A stretch of DNA of 64,000 nucleotides from Pseudomonas sp. GD03858 (GCF_029840925.1 NZ_JAOCDM010000011.1:1-64000); one strand, 5' to 3'; shown: positions 14,462 to 23,648, numbered from the stretch's first letter. Notes: generated by a model from the letters alone, not told the origin. Numbers and translations are program-made.

Positions 14462-14948
14462 GCTGAGAAGCTACCGCAATCTTGTGCTTGTAGTGCTCCT
14501 CAATCCAATCGTTCGGAATGATGGCGCCGTGATACTGATCACCGCCTGAGGCCTGCCAGGTGCGGTCCCAAGGGGTACCCTGCTGATGGGTCATCGCCGA
14601 GAGGGCAATTCCATCGTAGTTGGCATAAGAATTCCAGACCCGGTCCAAAAGCGGCAACGTTTGAGGGTTGGGGACGGGGTTCTGGGCATCGCCAGCCACT
14701 CCATAGCACTCAATCGGTGCATAAATGTTGTTTCGACCGTACTTCTTGACCTTCTGATAGAGGTCAGGGATCACTGGGCCGTAGCGCCAAGCTTGCACCG
14801 CATCGTTGATCAGGTTCTGTGAAAAATACCCGCGGTGCCAGCCATGGGCGATATAAACGAGCTTGATCAGCTTCATCGGTGTCAGCGGAACACCCGAATC
14901 AAACGACTTCTGGATGAAGTAGTTGGCAACGGCTTCGCTGTTTAGCAT
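14448..14948 (-). CDS. Panacea-domain (SocA/DUF4065-like) protein, candidate antitoxin
   Basis: The 166-residue protein matches the Panacea/DUF4065 pattern: VANYFIQKSFDSGVPLTPMKLIKLVYIAHGW at residues 7-37, AWRYGPVIPDLYQKVK at 54-69 and a late VWNSYANYDG-LS-MTHQQGTPW. The domain is a versatile antitoxin that neutralises paired toxins; it also occurs in phage-encoded proteins and in SocA, a ClpXP adaptor. An excellent GGAGGA site sits 6 bases before ATG 14948. Its overlap with the membrane-protein gene and place at the prophage end fit a lysogenic cargo module. Confidence 0.75.
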   Translation of the reverse strand: MLNSEAVANYFIQKSFDSGVPLTPMKLIKLVYIAHGWHRGYFSQNLINDAVQAWRYGPVIPDLYQKVKKYGRNNIYAPIECYGVAGDAQNPVPNPQTLPLLDRVWNSYANYDGIALSAMTHQQGTPWDRTWQASGGDQYHGAIIPNDWIEEHYKHKIAVASQHAAG

Positions 14949-15163
14949 GACCACTCCTCCTTTGGCTGGCTGATAGTCTGTTGCCTATCAAAATGGTGCG
15001 GAATTATGAAGATTTCAAGCACTATGTCAAGAATCTACATCAGTCAATACCTGTACATTTATACAGTGTAGCATACCCGAAAACCTTCTATGTAAGCCAT
15101 ATGCCCGAAGGCATGTAAGCCTTATCTTACAATTCTTACGGATACCGGAAGGTTTTCCGGTAT

Positions 15164-15367
15164 CTACAACCCCATCTGCCTGATGATCCTGCGCAGCTCC
15201 ATCCCATCACGAAGCGCTCTGCTGGCGTCCATGGTCATCTGCTCAAGCGCCTTGCTCTCGAATATCTCGGCCATGGCGGCGGCCTTCCTGACGATCAGTA
15301 GCGCCAGCTCAGGCGGGAAGGTGATCGGCTCCGGGCCGGGTAGGTAGTCGCAGTCGATAACGGACAT
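15164..15367 (-). CDS. Small phage hypothetical protein (67 aa)
   Basis: Not recognised. It reads MSVIDCDYLPGPEPITFPPE and then is predicted helical and acidic. The ATG follows GAGGGC. It lies between the Panacea pair and a decayed spanin, at the end of the late operon. A GATACCGGAAGG/CCTTCCGGTATC palindrome follows its stop. Confidence 0.5.
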   Translation of the reverse strand: MSVIDCDYLPGPEPITFPPELALLIVRKAAAMAEIFESKALEQMTMDASRALRDGMELRRIIRQMGL

Positions 15368-15479
15368 GGTGCGGCCCTCGATGTGGTTGTGCCCAGGTGG
15401 GTGAGCTGGGCGCCTGACTATCTGATAACGGCCCAGCACCCAGGTAGTTCACGGCGAGCAGTTCGGCCACCTCCAGGGT

Positions 15480-15720
15480 CTGCGCCACCTGCAGATTTTC
15501 GCTGCTCCTGCGCGTTCTCGTCAGACCTGCTGGCCCAACCCGTCCTGGCGCACCTTCGCCGCCAGGGTCAGGACACCATGGGTGTGCTCCCGCTCCGCTG
15601 CTAGGCCTGCTCGGTTCTCGCGGACGACAGCGAACGTGCTTGTCCGGCTTTGTACTGCCTCGAGAGCCAGTCCAATGTGTCGATATCTACACGGCGTGCT
15701 GTTATCCACACGCTGGCGCT
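15480..15720 (-). pseudogene. Decayed second copy of the Rz-like spanin gene
   Basis: The minus frame reads EAVQSRTSTFAVVRENRAGL and then AAEREHTHGVLTLAAKVRQD, which aligns with AVQSQAAVCSAARENLAGLA and the following EQGKALGDLTLAENERQ of the intact spanin at 16542-16904. It has no start with signal anchor and a stop at 15521, after which another frame carries remnants. The plus strand also shows similar DNA. This is a partial tandem duplicate of the lysis region. Confidence 0.6.
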
Positions 15721-15769
15721 CGTCGAGTCGATCGACATTGGTAGTTTCGACTGGGAGCGAGGCGCCTCA

Positions 15770-15979
15770 TCAGTGACGGGTGAGGGGCTGGTGCCCTAGG
15801 GCATAGAGCTGGTAGTCGGTCACGGCCTGATACGATGACTCGGCGATCAGGCGTAACCGCTCGACCTCCTCTGCCGGAGAACCTGCCGCCTGAGCCTTAT
15901 GGTAGGCACGCAAAGCCTCCAGCGCTTCACGGATGAGTGGTTCACCCGCCTCAATCATTCCTTCGATGGTTCTCTTCAT
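15770..15979 (-). CDS. Small phage protein, tandem paralogue A (69 aa)
   Basis: The product MKRTIEGMIEAGEPLIREAL continues with LEALRAYHKAQAAGSPAEEV and aligns throughout with the next gene (AGEPIIRAALEALRAYHDAK). Helical and acidic, no membrane segment. GAGGG lies 6 bases before the ATG at 15979. Function unknown. Confidence 0.6.
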   Translation of the reverse strand: MKRTIEGMIEAGEPLIREALEALRAYHKAQAAGSPAEEVERLRLIAESSYQAVTDYQLYALGHQPLTRH

Positions 15980-15999
15980 GGGCATCCCTCATGCCATAT

Positions 16000-16191
16000 C
16001 TAGCGGTGGTCCATGGTACGCCGAAAAATCGATACAGAGTCACAGGCCGCATCCGCCGCTCGCCGGAGACGCTCCAGCTCTTCAGCCGGAGCGCCACCAT
16101 CCTTTGCGTCGTGATAGGCGCGTAATGCCTCGAGGGCGGCACGGATGATCGGCTCACCCGCGGCTATCACTTCATCGCTACCTTGCCTCAC
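16000..16191 (-). CDS. Small phage protein, tandem paralogue B (63 aa)
   Basis: Paralogue of the 15770 gene at about 50% identity. The start was set at the GTG at 16191: it follows GGAGGA by 8 bases and makes the N-termini of the two proteins align (VRQGSDEVIAAGEP against MKRTIEGMIEAGEP), whereas the ATG at 16224 adds 11 unmatched residues. Lies between the spanins and paralogue A. Confidence 0.6.
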   Translation of the reverse strand: MRQGSDEVIAAGEPIIRAALEALRAYHDAKDGGAPAEELERLRRAADAACDSVSIFRRTMDHR

Positions 16192-16284
16192 CGGAGATTC
16201 CTCCAGATAACATGGATCATTCATTGTAGGCCGCCCGAAGCCTATGATGAGTGGCTGTGACCAGCGGACTGACACCTAACTGCG

Positions 16285-16545
16285 CTACTGGCACGCCGAA
16301 ACCGCCGCCTCCAGCAGCCCCTCATAGCCGATCCGCTGCAAGCGCTCAGCAAGCAACGCTCGCACCTTTGTCTCCAAATCGTCTGACTTGCGTAGGCTAT
16401 CGGTCGCCCAGACAGGTACCGCTACCTCCGGCGCCCGGCACGGCACCTGCACCGGAACCTCGACGCGCACGTACTGCACCTGCGGCTCAATACGACCACT
16501 GCAACCGGCCAAAGCCAGCGCCAGCACGAACAGCAGCATCCTCAT
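16285..16545 (-). CDS. Outer-membrane spanin subunit (Rz1-like lipoprotein)
   Basis: The 86-residue protein has a lipobox (LLFVLALALAGC, Cys15) and a Pro/Val-rich segment (VRVEVPVQVPCRAPEV), typical of o-spanins. Together with the overlapping i-spanin gene it would fuse inner and outer membranes in the last step of lysis. The start overlaps the i-spanin stop (ATGA). Confidence 0.75.
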   Translation of the reverse strand: MRMLLFVLALALAGCSGRIEPQVQYVRVEVPVQVPCRAPEVAVPVWATDSLRKSDDLETKVRALLAERLQRIGYEGLLEAAVSACQ

Positions 16546-16904
16546 AGGCCCAGCTCATTGTCGATGATCGATGTGGTAGCGGCGCACTGGTCGCCGCCGG
16601 TTCGCTCCTGCTGCAGGCGGTTCGCCGATGCATACCTGGCTTTCGCAGCAGCCTGCGCGTTGCTGCTGGCCTGCTCCGCCCTGGCCTGGCGCTCGTTCTC
16701 GGCCAGGGTCAGGTCGCCCAGGGCCTTGCCCTGCTCCGCTGCCAGCCCTGCGAGGTTCTCGCGCGCGGCGGAGCACACGGCAGCCTGGCTCTGGACCGCG
16801 TCGAGAACCGGGCGAAAGTGGTTGGTGGTGGCCCAAGTGCCCACGGCCATGCCGAGCAGCACCAGCAGGCAGGCGCCGGCGAGGCGCAGCGCCCAGGAAC
16901 TCAC
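16542..16904 (-). CDS. Inner-membrane spanin subunit (Rz-like)
   Basis: The 120-residue protein has one N-terminal signal anchor (ACLLVLLGMAVGTWATTNHF, about residues 10-29) and an Ala/Glu/Arg-rich coiled-coil periplasmic part with two to three cysteines near the C-terminus. This is the i-spanin layout. It overlaps the endolysin gene upstream and the o-spanin gene downstream by four bases each. Confidence 0.75.
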   Translation of the reverse strand: MSSWALRLAGACLLVLLGMAVGTWATTNHFRPVLDAVQSQAAVCSAARENLAGLAAEQGKALGDLTLAENERQARAEQASSNAQAAAKARYASANRLQQERTGGDQCAATTSIIDNELGL

Positions 16905-17332
16905 ACGGCCTCCAGGAACAGATCGCGCTCAGCAGCACGACGGCGCACCAGCCCAGGCAACACCTTCCCGCCCGCATTGTTCCAGCGCGGGAACTGCTCG
17001 GCGGCGCCGGCATAGTCGCCAGCGTTGAGCAGCCGGCGCAGCGTGGACGATTCGAGGTTCGCCGCGCCGAGGTTGTAGGCGAAGCTGATCAGTGCATCCC
17101 ATTGGTTCTGGTTCAGCGGAGCCGTGACCAGGCGCTCGATCTCCGGCTCGAAGCGCTGAACGTCGTTCAGCAGCATGCGCTCTGCTTGCTCATTGCTGAT
17201 CGACATTCCGGCCTTCACGCCCCGAGTGGTTCCGTAGCCAATAGTCCAGACGCCGACGGCATCCTGATAAGCCTACAAGCGCAGGCCCTCGAACGACTTG
17301 ATGAGGCTCAAGCCGCGTTGCGATGTACGCAT
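16901..17332 (-). pseudogene. Phage endolysin (GH24 lysozyme) interrupted by an amber codon
   Basis: From ATG 17332 (GGAG 8 bases upstream) the frame reads MRTSQRGLSLIKSFEGLRL, then TAG at 17275-17273, then AYQDAVGVWTIGYGTTRGVK and on to the spanin. The T4-lysozyme-like triad Glu (SFEGLRL), Asp (QD) and Thr (GYGT) is split: the catalytic Glu lies before the stop, and the next in-frame Met leaves only 105 residues without active site. Family members have Lys at the stop position (RLKAYQD), so one A-to-T change explains it. Full length would be 143 residues. Confidence 0.85.
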
Positions 17333-17391
17333 TGGGTTTTCTCCAGGCAAAAAAATACCGCCTCATGGGCGGTCGGTGGTTTCGGTGCAGG

Positions 17392-17988
17392 TCAGGCCGG
17401 CGGCGCGGGCCAGTCGATCGCCGCGGGGTAGCCGGGCTGGTCCGGCAAGCGGTTCAGCGCAACGCGGTAGCGCTTCCAGTCTTTCAACCGCAGCGCCTCG
17501 GCCTCAGTGGCTTCATCCAGATCAACGGCATCCTGCAGCGGGGCAATTGCCTGATCAGCCTGCGCACGGTGGCGCGCTATCTCGGCAGCTGCCTCGGCAC
17601 GCCGCTGCTCGATCAGGTTCGCGGCCTTCTGTTCGGCGGTGATGACCTGGCTCCAGTCGATCACGCCTGTAGCTGCCGGCTCTGCGCCTTGCGCCTCCTG
17701 CCCGGGAAGCTGCACAGCACCTTCGGCAGGATCAACGATATCAGCCGGGAACCTGGCCGACTCTGGAGCATCAGCAGCGTGCGGCAGTCGCAGCGTAACA
17801 ATCAACTTTCCATCGCGACGCTCGATCAGGTCGTGCATGAACGGACTGCCCACCGCGTCTGCTGGGAGCGATGCGCCGTCAGGCAGCCTGGCGAAGTCCA
17901 GCGCCACGCTATTGATCGTCAGCATATCGCCCAGGCGAAACACCGACAGTTCAGTGTCCGAACGTACCGGTGAAAGCTTAATGATCAT
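17392..17988 (-). CDS. Tail fibre assembly-like / fibre-associated protein
   Basis: The 198-residue protein starts MIIKLSPVRSDTELSVFRLG, has a beta-rich first half and a coiled-coil Ala/Glu/Gln second half (AAEIARHRAQADQAIAPLQD) ending in a KRYRVALNRLPDQPGYP motif that is typical of DUF4376/tail-assembly chaperones next to fibre genes. GGAGGTGG precedes the ATG, which overlaps the stop of the fibre gene. Confidence 0.65.
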   Translation of the reverse strand: MIIKLSPVRSDTELSVFRLGDMLTINSVALDFARLPDGASLPADAVGSPFMHDLIERRDGKLIVTLRLPHAADAPESARFPADIVDPAEGAVQLPGQEAQGAEPAATGVIDWSQVITAEQKAANLIEQRRAEAAAEIARHRAQADQAIAPLQDAVDLDEATEAEALRLKDWKRYRVALNRLPDQPGYPAAIDWPAPPA

Positions 17989-19064
17989 CAGAACCACCTC
18001 CCGGTAGCGATTCGCATAACCTGCATAGATACAAGCCCCTGCTGGTTCACTGTGAACGGTACACACTGAGCAAATAGACTGTTGGTTGATAGAGCCTGGC
18101 CGGCGACCATGATCGGCACCGCTCCGCCCTCGACATATACAGTCACAGATGGGGTGCTTACAAAAGCGGCAGGCATTGGCAGAGTCGGGATCGAGGACCC
18201 GGTGAAAAGTGGACCGGCTGCAACGTTCATGTTTGCTTGATGCTCATCTCTGCGCCAGCAAATCATCGTGCCGTCGGCGAACTTCGTATAGCTACCATTG
18301 CCGTTTGTGCCGCGCTCGATAATCGCTCCCGTAGGAGCCCCGCTCACTTGGGTAACGGTTCCCGACAAATCCGCATTCGATAGTCCGCGCCTCCAAAGCT
18401 GATCTACTCCTGATGCATTTCGCGTCATCCAGTAGAGCGAGTTCGTTGCATCTGCAAGAGCAATCTGGGCAGCTCGATAAGTGTCTCGCTGCAAATTCAA
18501 TGCAACAAGCGTCCCGGTGGTTGGACCCGTAGAGTCCTGAAACATGCGGAACGCACGCGATGTCTTAACGTCGACCGAGCGCTCGTCGGGTCCAACTTGT
18601 GCGCTTCCCCAGCCGTAATCACCAACTTTCGTAACGCGACCTGCCGTAGAGTCAGTACTGCTCGTTGTTAATGTCAGCCCCAGTCCGGCCCGCGCGTCCA
18701 CTTGCGTAGTTCCGCCGGTCCCGCCTTTTGCGACCGGAACAACGTTCTCAGTCGAGACTGATCCCAGGCTCGCAAGTGTTGTCCCCCACTGATTCACCAG
18801 CTGGCGAAGACTGTCGGCGGCATCCTTGACATACCCCTGCATCGGCGCCAGGCCATAAGACCCAGTCGTAACAGTCGCCCCTTGATAGGCCGGGAGGATG
18901 CTGAGGACCGTTGCGCTGGCGATGTTCGCGACTTCATACCAGCGGCCATCCGGCCCTTGGAATGCATCACCTACTCGGGCGTTGAGCGCGAAGTTTGTGT
19001 TTGTGCCGGTCACAGTCGTTTGGCCGGCAGTGATGGCCACCTGGCCGGATCTATACCATGGCAT
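17988..19064 (-). CDS. Phage tail fibre / receptor-binding protein
   Basis: The 358-residue protein begins with the short beta domain seen at the foot of many tail fibres (PWYRSGQVAITAGQTTVTGT, then FQGPDGRWYEVANI), followed by a fibre repeat segment (VPVAKGGTGGTTQVDARAGL, the classic fibre motif) and a variable C-terminal receptor-binding part. It should define host range together with the J-like tip protein. Confidence 0.8.
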   Translation of the reverse strand: MPWYRSGQVAITAGQTTVTGTNTNFALNARVGDAFQGPDGRWYEVANIASATVLSILPAYQGATVTTGSYGLAPMQGYVKDAADSLRQLVNQWGTTLASLGSVSTENVVPVAKGGTGGTTQVDARAGLGLTLTTSSTDSTAGRVTKVGDYGWGSAQVGPDERSVDVKTSRAFRMFQDSTGPTTGTLVALNLQRDTYRAAQIALADATNSLYWMTRNASGVDQLWRRGLSNADLSGTVTQVSGAPTGAIIERGTNGNGSYTKFADGTMICWRRDEHQANMNVAAGPLFTGSSIPTLPMPAAFVSTPSVTVYVEGGAVPIMVAGQALSTNSLFAQCVPFTVNQQGLVSMQVMRIATGRWF

Positions 19065-19073
19065 GCTTGTTCC

Positions 19074-20132
19074 TCAGAAAGGCTTCATTGGGCGTGAGGC
19101 GAATAACGTTCGACCATTAGCCGTGAGCGGGTTGATCCCTGACCCGTTGTCGCAATACATCTGCAGGATCGAGCGGTTGCTCGGCAGAAAACCACCGAAG
19201 TTGGCGCGGACCGGTTGCGTCGTTGCGCCGATGTTCGTGACAGAGAACAACGCATTGGCAAGGACGTAATCCTGGTAGCTCCCTGTCCAGGGCATCTGCT
19301 GGCTTGGGGCGTAATAGCCACCGCCACCAGTAATCGGACTGCCTGCCTGGATGAACTGGTTAGAGGCAGGCTGACTGTTGAGCAGCGACAGATTGGCCGT
19401 CGTCACGAACGTTCGGTTACCTGATGCGTCTCGAACAGATGCCCCGTACTCACCTGCAGGCGTGATCGGCGTCATATAGCTCGCGCAAAACCACTTGATC
19501 TGCATTGGATAGAGCGCCACATCACCGTGCGCCTGGTTGTTGTTCCAAGCCCTGATGCGGAACCCTGTCCAGTTGCCAGGGCTGCCGATCACGTAGAAGT
19601 TGCCAACCATCATGTAGTTTTCGGCGTTCAGGAAGATCAGTGGCCGCTCATAGGTCGTGACCGGCGCCGCAAAATCTGCACCTCCCCACGGGATTTGTGT
19701 ACCGCTACCAGGCCCCTGAAAGCCGATGTTGAAGTTGCCGTTGTAGCGCACAGTCAACACCCGGTTGATGGCGTCAATTTGTGTGCGCACATCGTTGTTG
19801 AATGCTCGAATCCCGTAGCTACCTGGGGCGGCAAACGGCTCGCCGCCCTGCGACAGAATCATCACCTGCCATGTCCTGTCGAACGGCTGTCGGAGGTGCA
19901 ACTGACCAGTCGTGTACCAGGCTTGAGGGCTGAAGGTGTACTCCGATGAGTTCACCAACGAGTCAACCACGACAAACGATTGAGCCTGGATCTCAGGGAT
20001 TGAAATGTACTGATCGAACTCACCGCTACCTGTGACCTGCATCATCTTGATCGAGCGGATCGGCGTGATCGTGGTGTCGAGCGTGACAGCCCCGGACGCA
20101 TCGCGCGTCCGGAGCCCGTACTGCACTGCCAT
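19074..20132 (-). CDS. Phage tail tip-associated protein (352 aa)
   Basis: A beta-rich protein (MAVQYGLRTRDASGAVTLDT) translated from an ATG that overlaps the stop of the J-like gene. Repeated aromatic strands (WTGFRIRAWNNNQAH, YERPLIFLNAENYMMV) suggest a distal tail or appendage protein; comparable genes follow gpJ in Pseudomonas siphophages. Exact role unknown. Confidence 0.65.
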   Translation of the reverse strand: MAVQYGLRTRDASGAVTLDTTITPIRSIKMMQVTGSGEFDQYISIPEIQAQSFVVVDSLVNSSEYTFSPQAWYTTGQLHLRQPFDRTWQVMILSQGGEPFAAPGSYGIRAFNNDVRTQIDAINRVLTVRYNGNFNIGFQGPGSGTQIPWGGADFAAPVTTYERPLIFLNAENYMMVGNFYVIGSPGNWTGFRIRAWNNNQAHGDVALYPMQIKWFCASYMTPITPAGEYGASVRDASGNRTFVTTANLSLLNSQPASNQFIQAGSPITGGGGYYAPSQQMPWTGSYQDYVLANALFSVTNIGATTQPVRANFGGFLPSNRSILQMYCDNGSGINPLTANGRTLFASRPMKPF

Positions 20133-23100
20133 CAGGTCATCCTCCCCAGAGCTGCACGCTCGATGTTGTTCACGTCGTAAACGTAGATGCCGCCGTTGTT
20201 GATCAGCGTCGAGCCGCTGCCATCCTGGCCGCGTAACGTGAATGTTCCGTTCACGAGGTTCAGCTCGATCAGCGGTCTGCCTTGTGAATCGACTGCCTGG
20301 GATCGGAGCGTCATTCCCAGGACAATTTGTTGGATGAATGCGGTATTGATGAATGCTTGGTTGATGAACACCTGACCGCCCTGGACGACGAACGGTGATG
20401 ACAGCGTCCCGTTGATCCCGTTGACCACGGCGAACCTGTCTGTACTGACCAGGAACGAACTCTGCAGGCCCGCCGGGCCATTCTCGATTCCAAGGCCGAT
20501 GCCAGCCGCTACGTACTGCCCCTGGGCATTTACCTGAAGCTTCACCGACCACATTGCTGACGCTTTACCGTCGGCCGTGGCCTGTGCCTGAGCTACTGTT
20601 TGCACTGCAGCATTCGTGCTTCCGAGGTCCACCTCGAGCGTTTCGGTCTTCCGAGCAATGACTTCATCGCGGCTCGCACTGACCTTCGTTTCCGTCGCGA
20701 TAGCTGCCGTGGAGTCCCAGAGCTTCAGCGCGCCGGCGAGATCGCCGTCTGCGTTCTCGTCGCGGTACGAAGCCCGCAGGGTCTGAACACTTTCCGCAAC
20801 TACCTTGACCTGCCCGTCTACCTCACCAATTTTCGCGGTATTCGTCGAAACCTGCTGAGCCAGGCCGTTGGCCGTCTCGACAGACTGCCCAACATCAATC
20901 CAGAGCGCGGTATTGGGTGGCGAGTTCGCGCCGGAAGGATCCGCCGGAACAGGTCCTTTGGCCTGGTAGATTCGGTCATTGACCACCACCATTTGGCCGG
21001 TCGTGTAGGCAGTGTTCTTGTCGTAGACCTTGATGGAGTCCAGCGCATTGATTTGGTCCTGCAGGCCATCGATCTTGTTCTTCAGGTCCTCGCCGAGCAT
21101 CGATTCGTCGATCTCGCCGGAGATCATGTCAAGGATCGGGCCGGGGTCAGTCTGGGCGATCCCCTGCACGGCCGTTGGCGGCACCGGGAAGAAGGGTCCA
21201 ATGTTTCCAGTGCGGTCCACCAGGCGTGCCCAGAAGAAGAACCTGGCCCCAGCAGCGAGACCGGACATCAGGTACTCAGCTTGTGGATACGCCAGGTCCG
21301 CAAGCTTGGTGGCGGTAGCCAGGTTATTCACCGTGTTGTGCCAGATCTCCGTGCGCTGGGTGTCCTCGGCTCCGGGTGGCAGGCCCCATTTCAACCGGAT
21401 GGCGAATAGCTCGCTGGTCGCCGTCAGGAACGTCACCGCCGGCGGCGCGCCTTCCTTGCCCTTGAGCTCAGTGAGGACCGAAGTACGCCAGGTCGAGGTG
21501 ATGTCGAATGCACTGACCGCGCGGACGCGGGCCAGGTAGGCACCAGCGTAGATGCCGACAACGTCGACCGACGCGGTGCCGGTGCGCTGCAGGCGAATCC
21601 AGTTGCCGCTGTCCTTGCGCCATTCCACGTCGTAGGCCACGGCCCCCTCTACGGCGGGCCAGGAAATGGTCATCGTGCTGACGGCCAGACCCTGGCTTAT
21701 CGCGTAGTCCGAGGTGAGGGTCACGCTCGCCGGCGGCGGAACGGTCGTCACCGGGATGACACTGATCGGGCGTTCTTCCAGCTTCGCGCCGGTGTCGATC
21801 GCTGCGAACTTGCTCGGGTTGAACTCCAGCGCGGTGATCTCGTACTCGCCTTCGGCGGTGCGGGAAGTCTTGAGCACGCGGAACAGCTGAACAGCCAGGT
21901 CATCGGCGTCGATCGCCCACTGCAATTCAGGCTCCGGCTGAACGCTGTAGGCCGTGGTCACCGTCACCGCGCGGCCGGCAACCGACTGAACGGTGCGGCC
22001 TTGGGCGCTGCCGTTGGGCAAGTTGATGATCAGGCGGTCGCCGGCTTTGATCTGCGTGTCACGGTCCAGGGTCACGACCTTGCCAGCCGCCGCAGCGATC
22101 CGGCCACCGTTGGGCCGCCCCGAAAGCAGCTCATCCGCCACCGGAATGACGTGGCCAGGCAGCGGAATGCGGCCCTCCATGCCGGTCTTGAACGTGACGG
22201 TGCGGTCTTGGTTGTTGCTCAACAGCGCCCATTTCCCGCGGCGCTGGGCCTCCGATGCGCGCGTGCAGCCGATGGCCGATATCTCGATCGGCCGGTCCTG
22301 GTACCGGCGCTGAAGCGCGAGGTCGGTGACCGGGATCACGTCGGTGTCGTAGTTGTTGCCTGGGTTGTCGTAGCAGACCAGGGCGCGGCTGTAGTGCGTG
22401 CTGCGCTCGGCCCCGCCGTAGGTGAACTCGCCGTCGATCACGTTGGCGCGGGTGAACACGTAGTCGAAGTCCTGCGCGCGCGGCATATCGGCTTGCATGA
22501 ACAGCGCGCCCTGCGCCCAATAGACCATGCCCCTGTAGATCGCCGACAGGTCGCGCAGCAGCGTCCAGGCCTCGGACTTGCCCTGCAGGTTCATGTCGCA
22601 CAGGAAGCGCGGCTCCTGACCACCTACCCCGTCCGGAACCAGCTGGTCGCAGTACTGCGCGATGCGGTACATCTCCCACTTGTCGACCATCCAGGACTTG
22701 ATCCGCTTGCCCAGCCCGAAGCGATCCTCGACGCACAGGCCGTAGGTGACGAAGGCCGGGTTGTTTGTCCAAGCCTGCTTGAAGGTTCCGTCCCAGGTGC
22801 CGCTGTATGTGCGGGTGATCGGGTCGTAGTTTGTCGGTACCGGCCAGCGGCGGGCCTTGCACTTCACGGTTACAGACGGGATGTTCTGGAACTGCTCGGC
22901 GTCGAACTCGATGTAGAGCAGCGCGGTGTTGGGATAGCGCAGCTTCTGGTCGATGATTTCGGTGTAGGCAGCAACCGTCATCGTGTCAGCGATGTTGCCG
23001 GCGTTGGCGTTCGGCGTGATGCGCCGCGCGCGGATCACCCAGCCCGAGTTCGCTGCAGGTAGATCGACGCGCACGGACCGCTGATAGCCGCTACTGGTCT

Positions 23101-23608
23101 TGCCGCTAACTGCGTTCCGGTGCGCTTCGACGAAGGAGCCGCCGTCGGTTGCGATGTCGATCGCATACTCGATGGTGTAGCCGTTGGTGTCGCCAGTGGT
23201 TTTGTCCTGGCTCAAGAGGCTTGGCCAGCTGAAACGCAGACGCACCGCTGACAACTTGGTGTTGCTCAAAGCGCGAGTCCAGGTCTGGTCGCTTCGTAGC
23301 TCGACGTTGACCGAGGTTTCGCTTTCGACCGCCGGGATACCCTGGATGTAGTCCTGCTCCACGGTGCCGCGACGCCACTCCCACTTCACGCCTGGGAAGT
23401 TCACGTTGCCGCTGGCATCCTGGATCGGCGTGTTGTCGAGGTAGATGTCACGGGCCGTCGGCGTACCGTCGAACTCGCCTTCGCCCACGGCAAGCAGGAG
23501 CTTGGCGATGTTGGTGGATCGCAGGCTGTCGGGGGCTTCGTACGGAGCCTTCGGCTTCTTCTCGCCGCCCTTGGCGCCACTGACAACGGGTTTACGTGCT
23601 GCGCCCAT
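20132..23608 (-). CDS. Tail tip / host specificity protein J
   Basis: The 1158-residue protein shows the gpJ pattern: an N-terminal region with SLRSTNIAKLLLAVGEGEFD and TARDIYLDNTPIQDASGNVN, a central LLRDLSAIYRGMVYWAQGAL block, fibronectin-like domains around residues 630-820 and a long C-terminal helical/beta fibre part. It forms the central tail tip that contacts the cell receptor. It is the largest tail gene after the tape measure and lies where J is expected, after the K- and I-like genes. Confidence 0.9.
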   Translation of the reverse strand: MGAARKPVVSGAKGGEKKPKAPYEAPDSLRSTNIAKLLLAVGEGEFDGTPTARDIYLDNTPIQDASGNVNFPGVKWEWRRGTVEQDYIQGIPAVESETSVNVELRSDQTWTRALSNTKLSAVRLRFSWPSLLSQDKTTGDTNGYTIEYAIDIATDGGSFVEAHRNAVSGKTSSGYQRSVRVDLPAANSGWVIRARRITPNANAGNIADTMTVAAYTEIIDQKLRYPNTALLYIEFDAEQFQNIPSVTVKCKARRWPVPTNYDPITRTYSGTWDGTFKQAWTNNPAFVTYGLCVEDRFGLGKRIKSWMVDKWEMYRIAQYCDQLVPDGVGGQEPRFLCDMNLQGKSEAWTLLRDLSAIYRGMVYWAQGALFMQADMPRAQDFDYVFTRANVIDGEFTYGGAERSTHYSRALVCYDNPGNNYDTDVIPVTDLALQRRYQDRPIEISAIGCTRASEAQRRGKWALLSNNQDRTVTFKTGMEGRIPLPGHVIPVADELLSGRPNGGRIAAAAGKVVTLDRDTQIKAGDRLIINLPNGSAQGRTVQSVAGRAVTVTTAYSVQPEPELQWAIDADDLAVQLFRVLKTSRTAEGEYEITALEFNPSKFAAIDTGAKLEERPISVIPVTTVPPPASVTLTSDYAISQGLAVSTMTISWPAVEGAVAYDVEWRKDSGNWIRLQRTGTASVDVVGIYAGAYLARVRAVSAFDITSTWRTSVLTELKGKEGAPPAVTFLTATSELFAIRLKWGLPPGAEDTQRTEIWHNTVNNLATATKLADLAYPQAEYLMSGLAAGARFFFWARLVDRTGNIGPFFPVPPTAVQGIAQTDPGPILDMISGEIDESMLGEDLKNKIDGLQDQINALDSIKVYDKNTAYTTGQMVVVNDRIYQAKGPVPADPSGANSPPNTALWIDVGQSVETANGLAQQVSTNTAKIGEVDGQVKVVAESVQTLRASYRDENADGDLAGALKLWDSTAAIATETKVSASRDEVIARKTETLEVDLGSTNAAVQTVAQAQATADGKASAMWSVKLQVNAQGQYVAAGIGLGIENGPAGLQSSFLVSTDRFAVVNGINGTLSSPFVVQGGQVFINQAFINTAFIQQIVLGMTLRSQAVDSQGRPLIELNLVNGTFTLRGQDGSGSTLINNGGIYVYDVNNIERAALGRMT

Positions 23609-23626
23609 GCTTTCCTCCGGGCAAGA

Positions 23627-23648
23627 AAAAACCGCCTTAGGGCGGTTT
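23627..23648. terminator. Terminator-like hairpin before gpJ gene
   Basis: AAACCGCCT/AGGGCGGTTT hairpin in the 200-bp gap between the I- and J-like genes. On the minus strand it would lie just upstream of J, so it may be leaky or antiterminated. The rest of the gap (23649-23808) shows no gene. Confidence 0.5.

Noticed and set aside
20600..21409. Long plus-strand frame opposite gpJ
   Set aside because: A shadow of the high-GC third-position bias of the J gene; no start site and no recognisable product.
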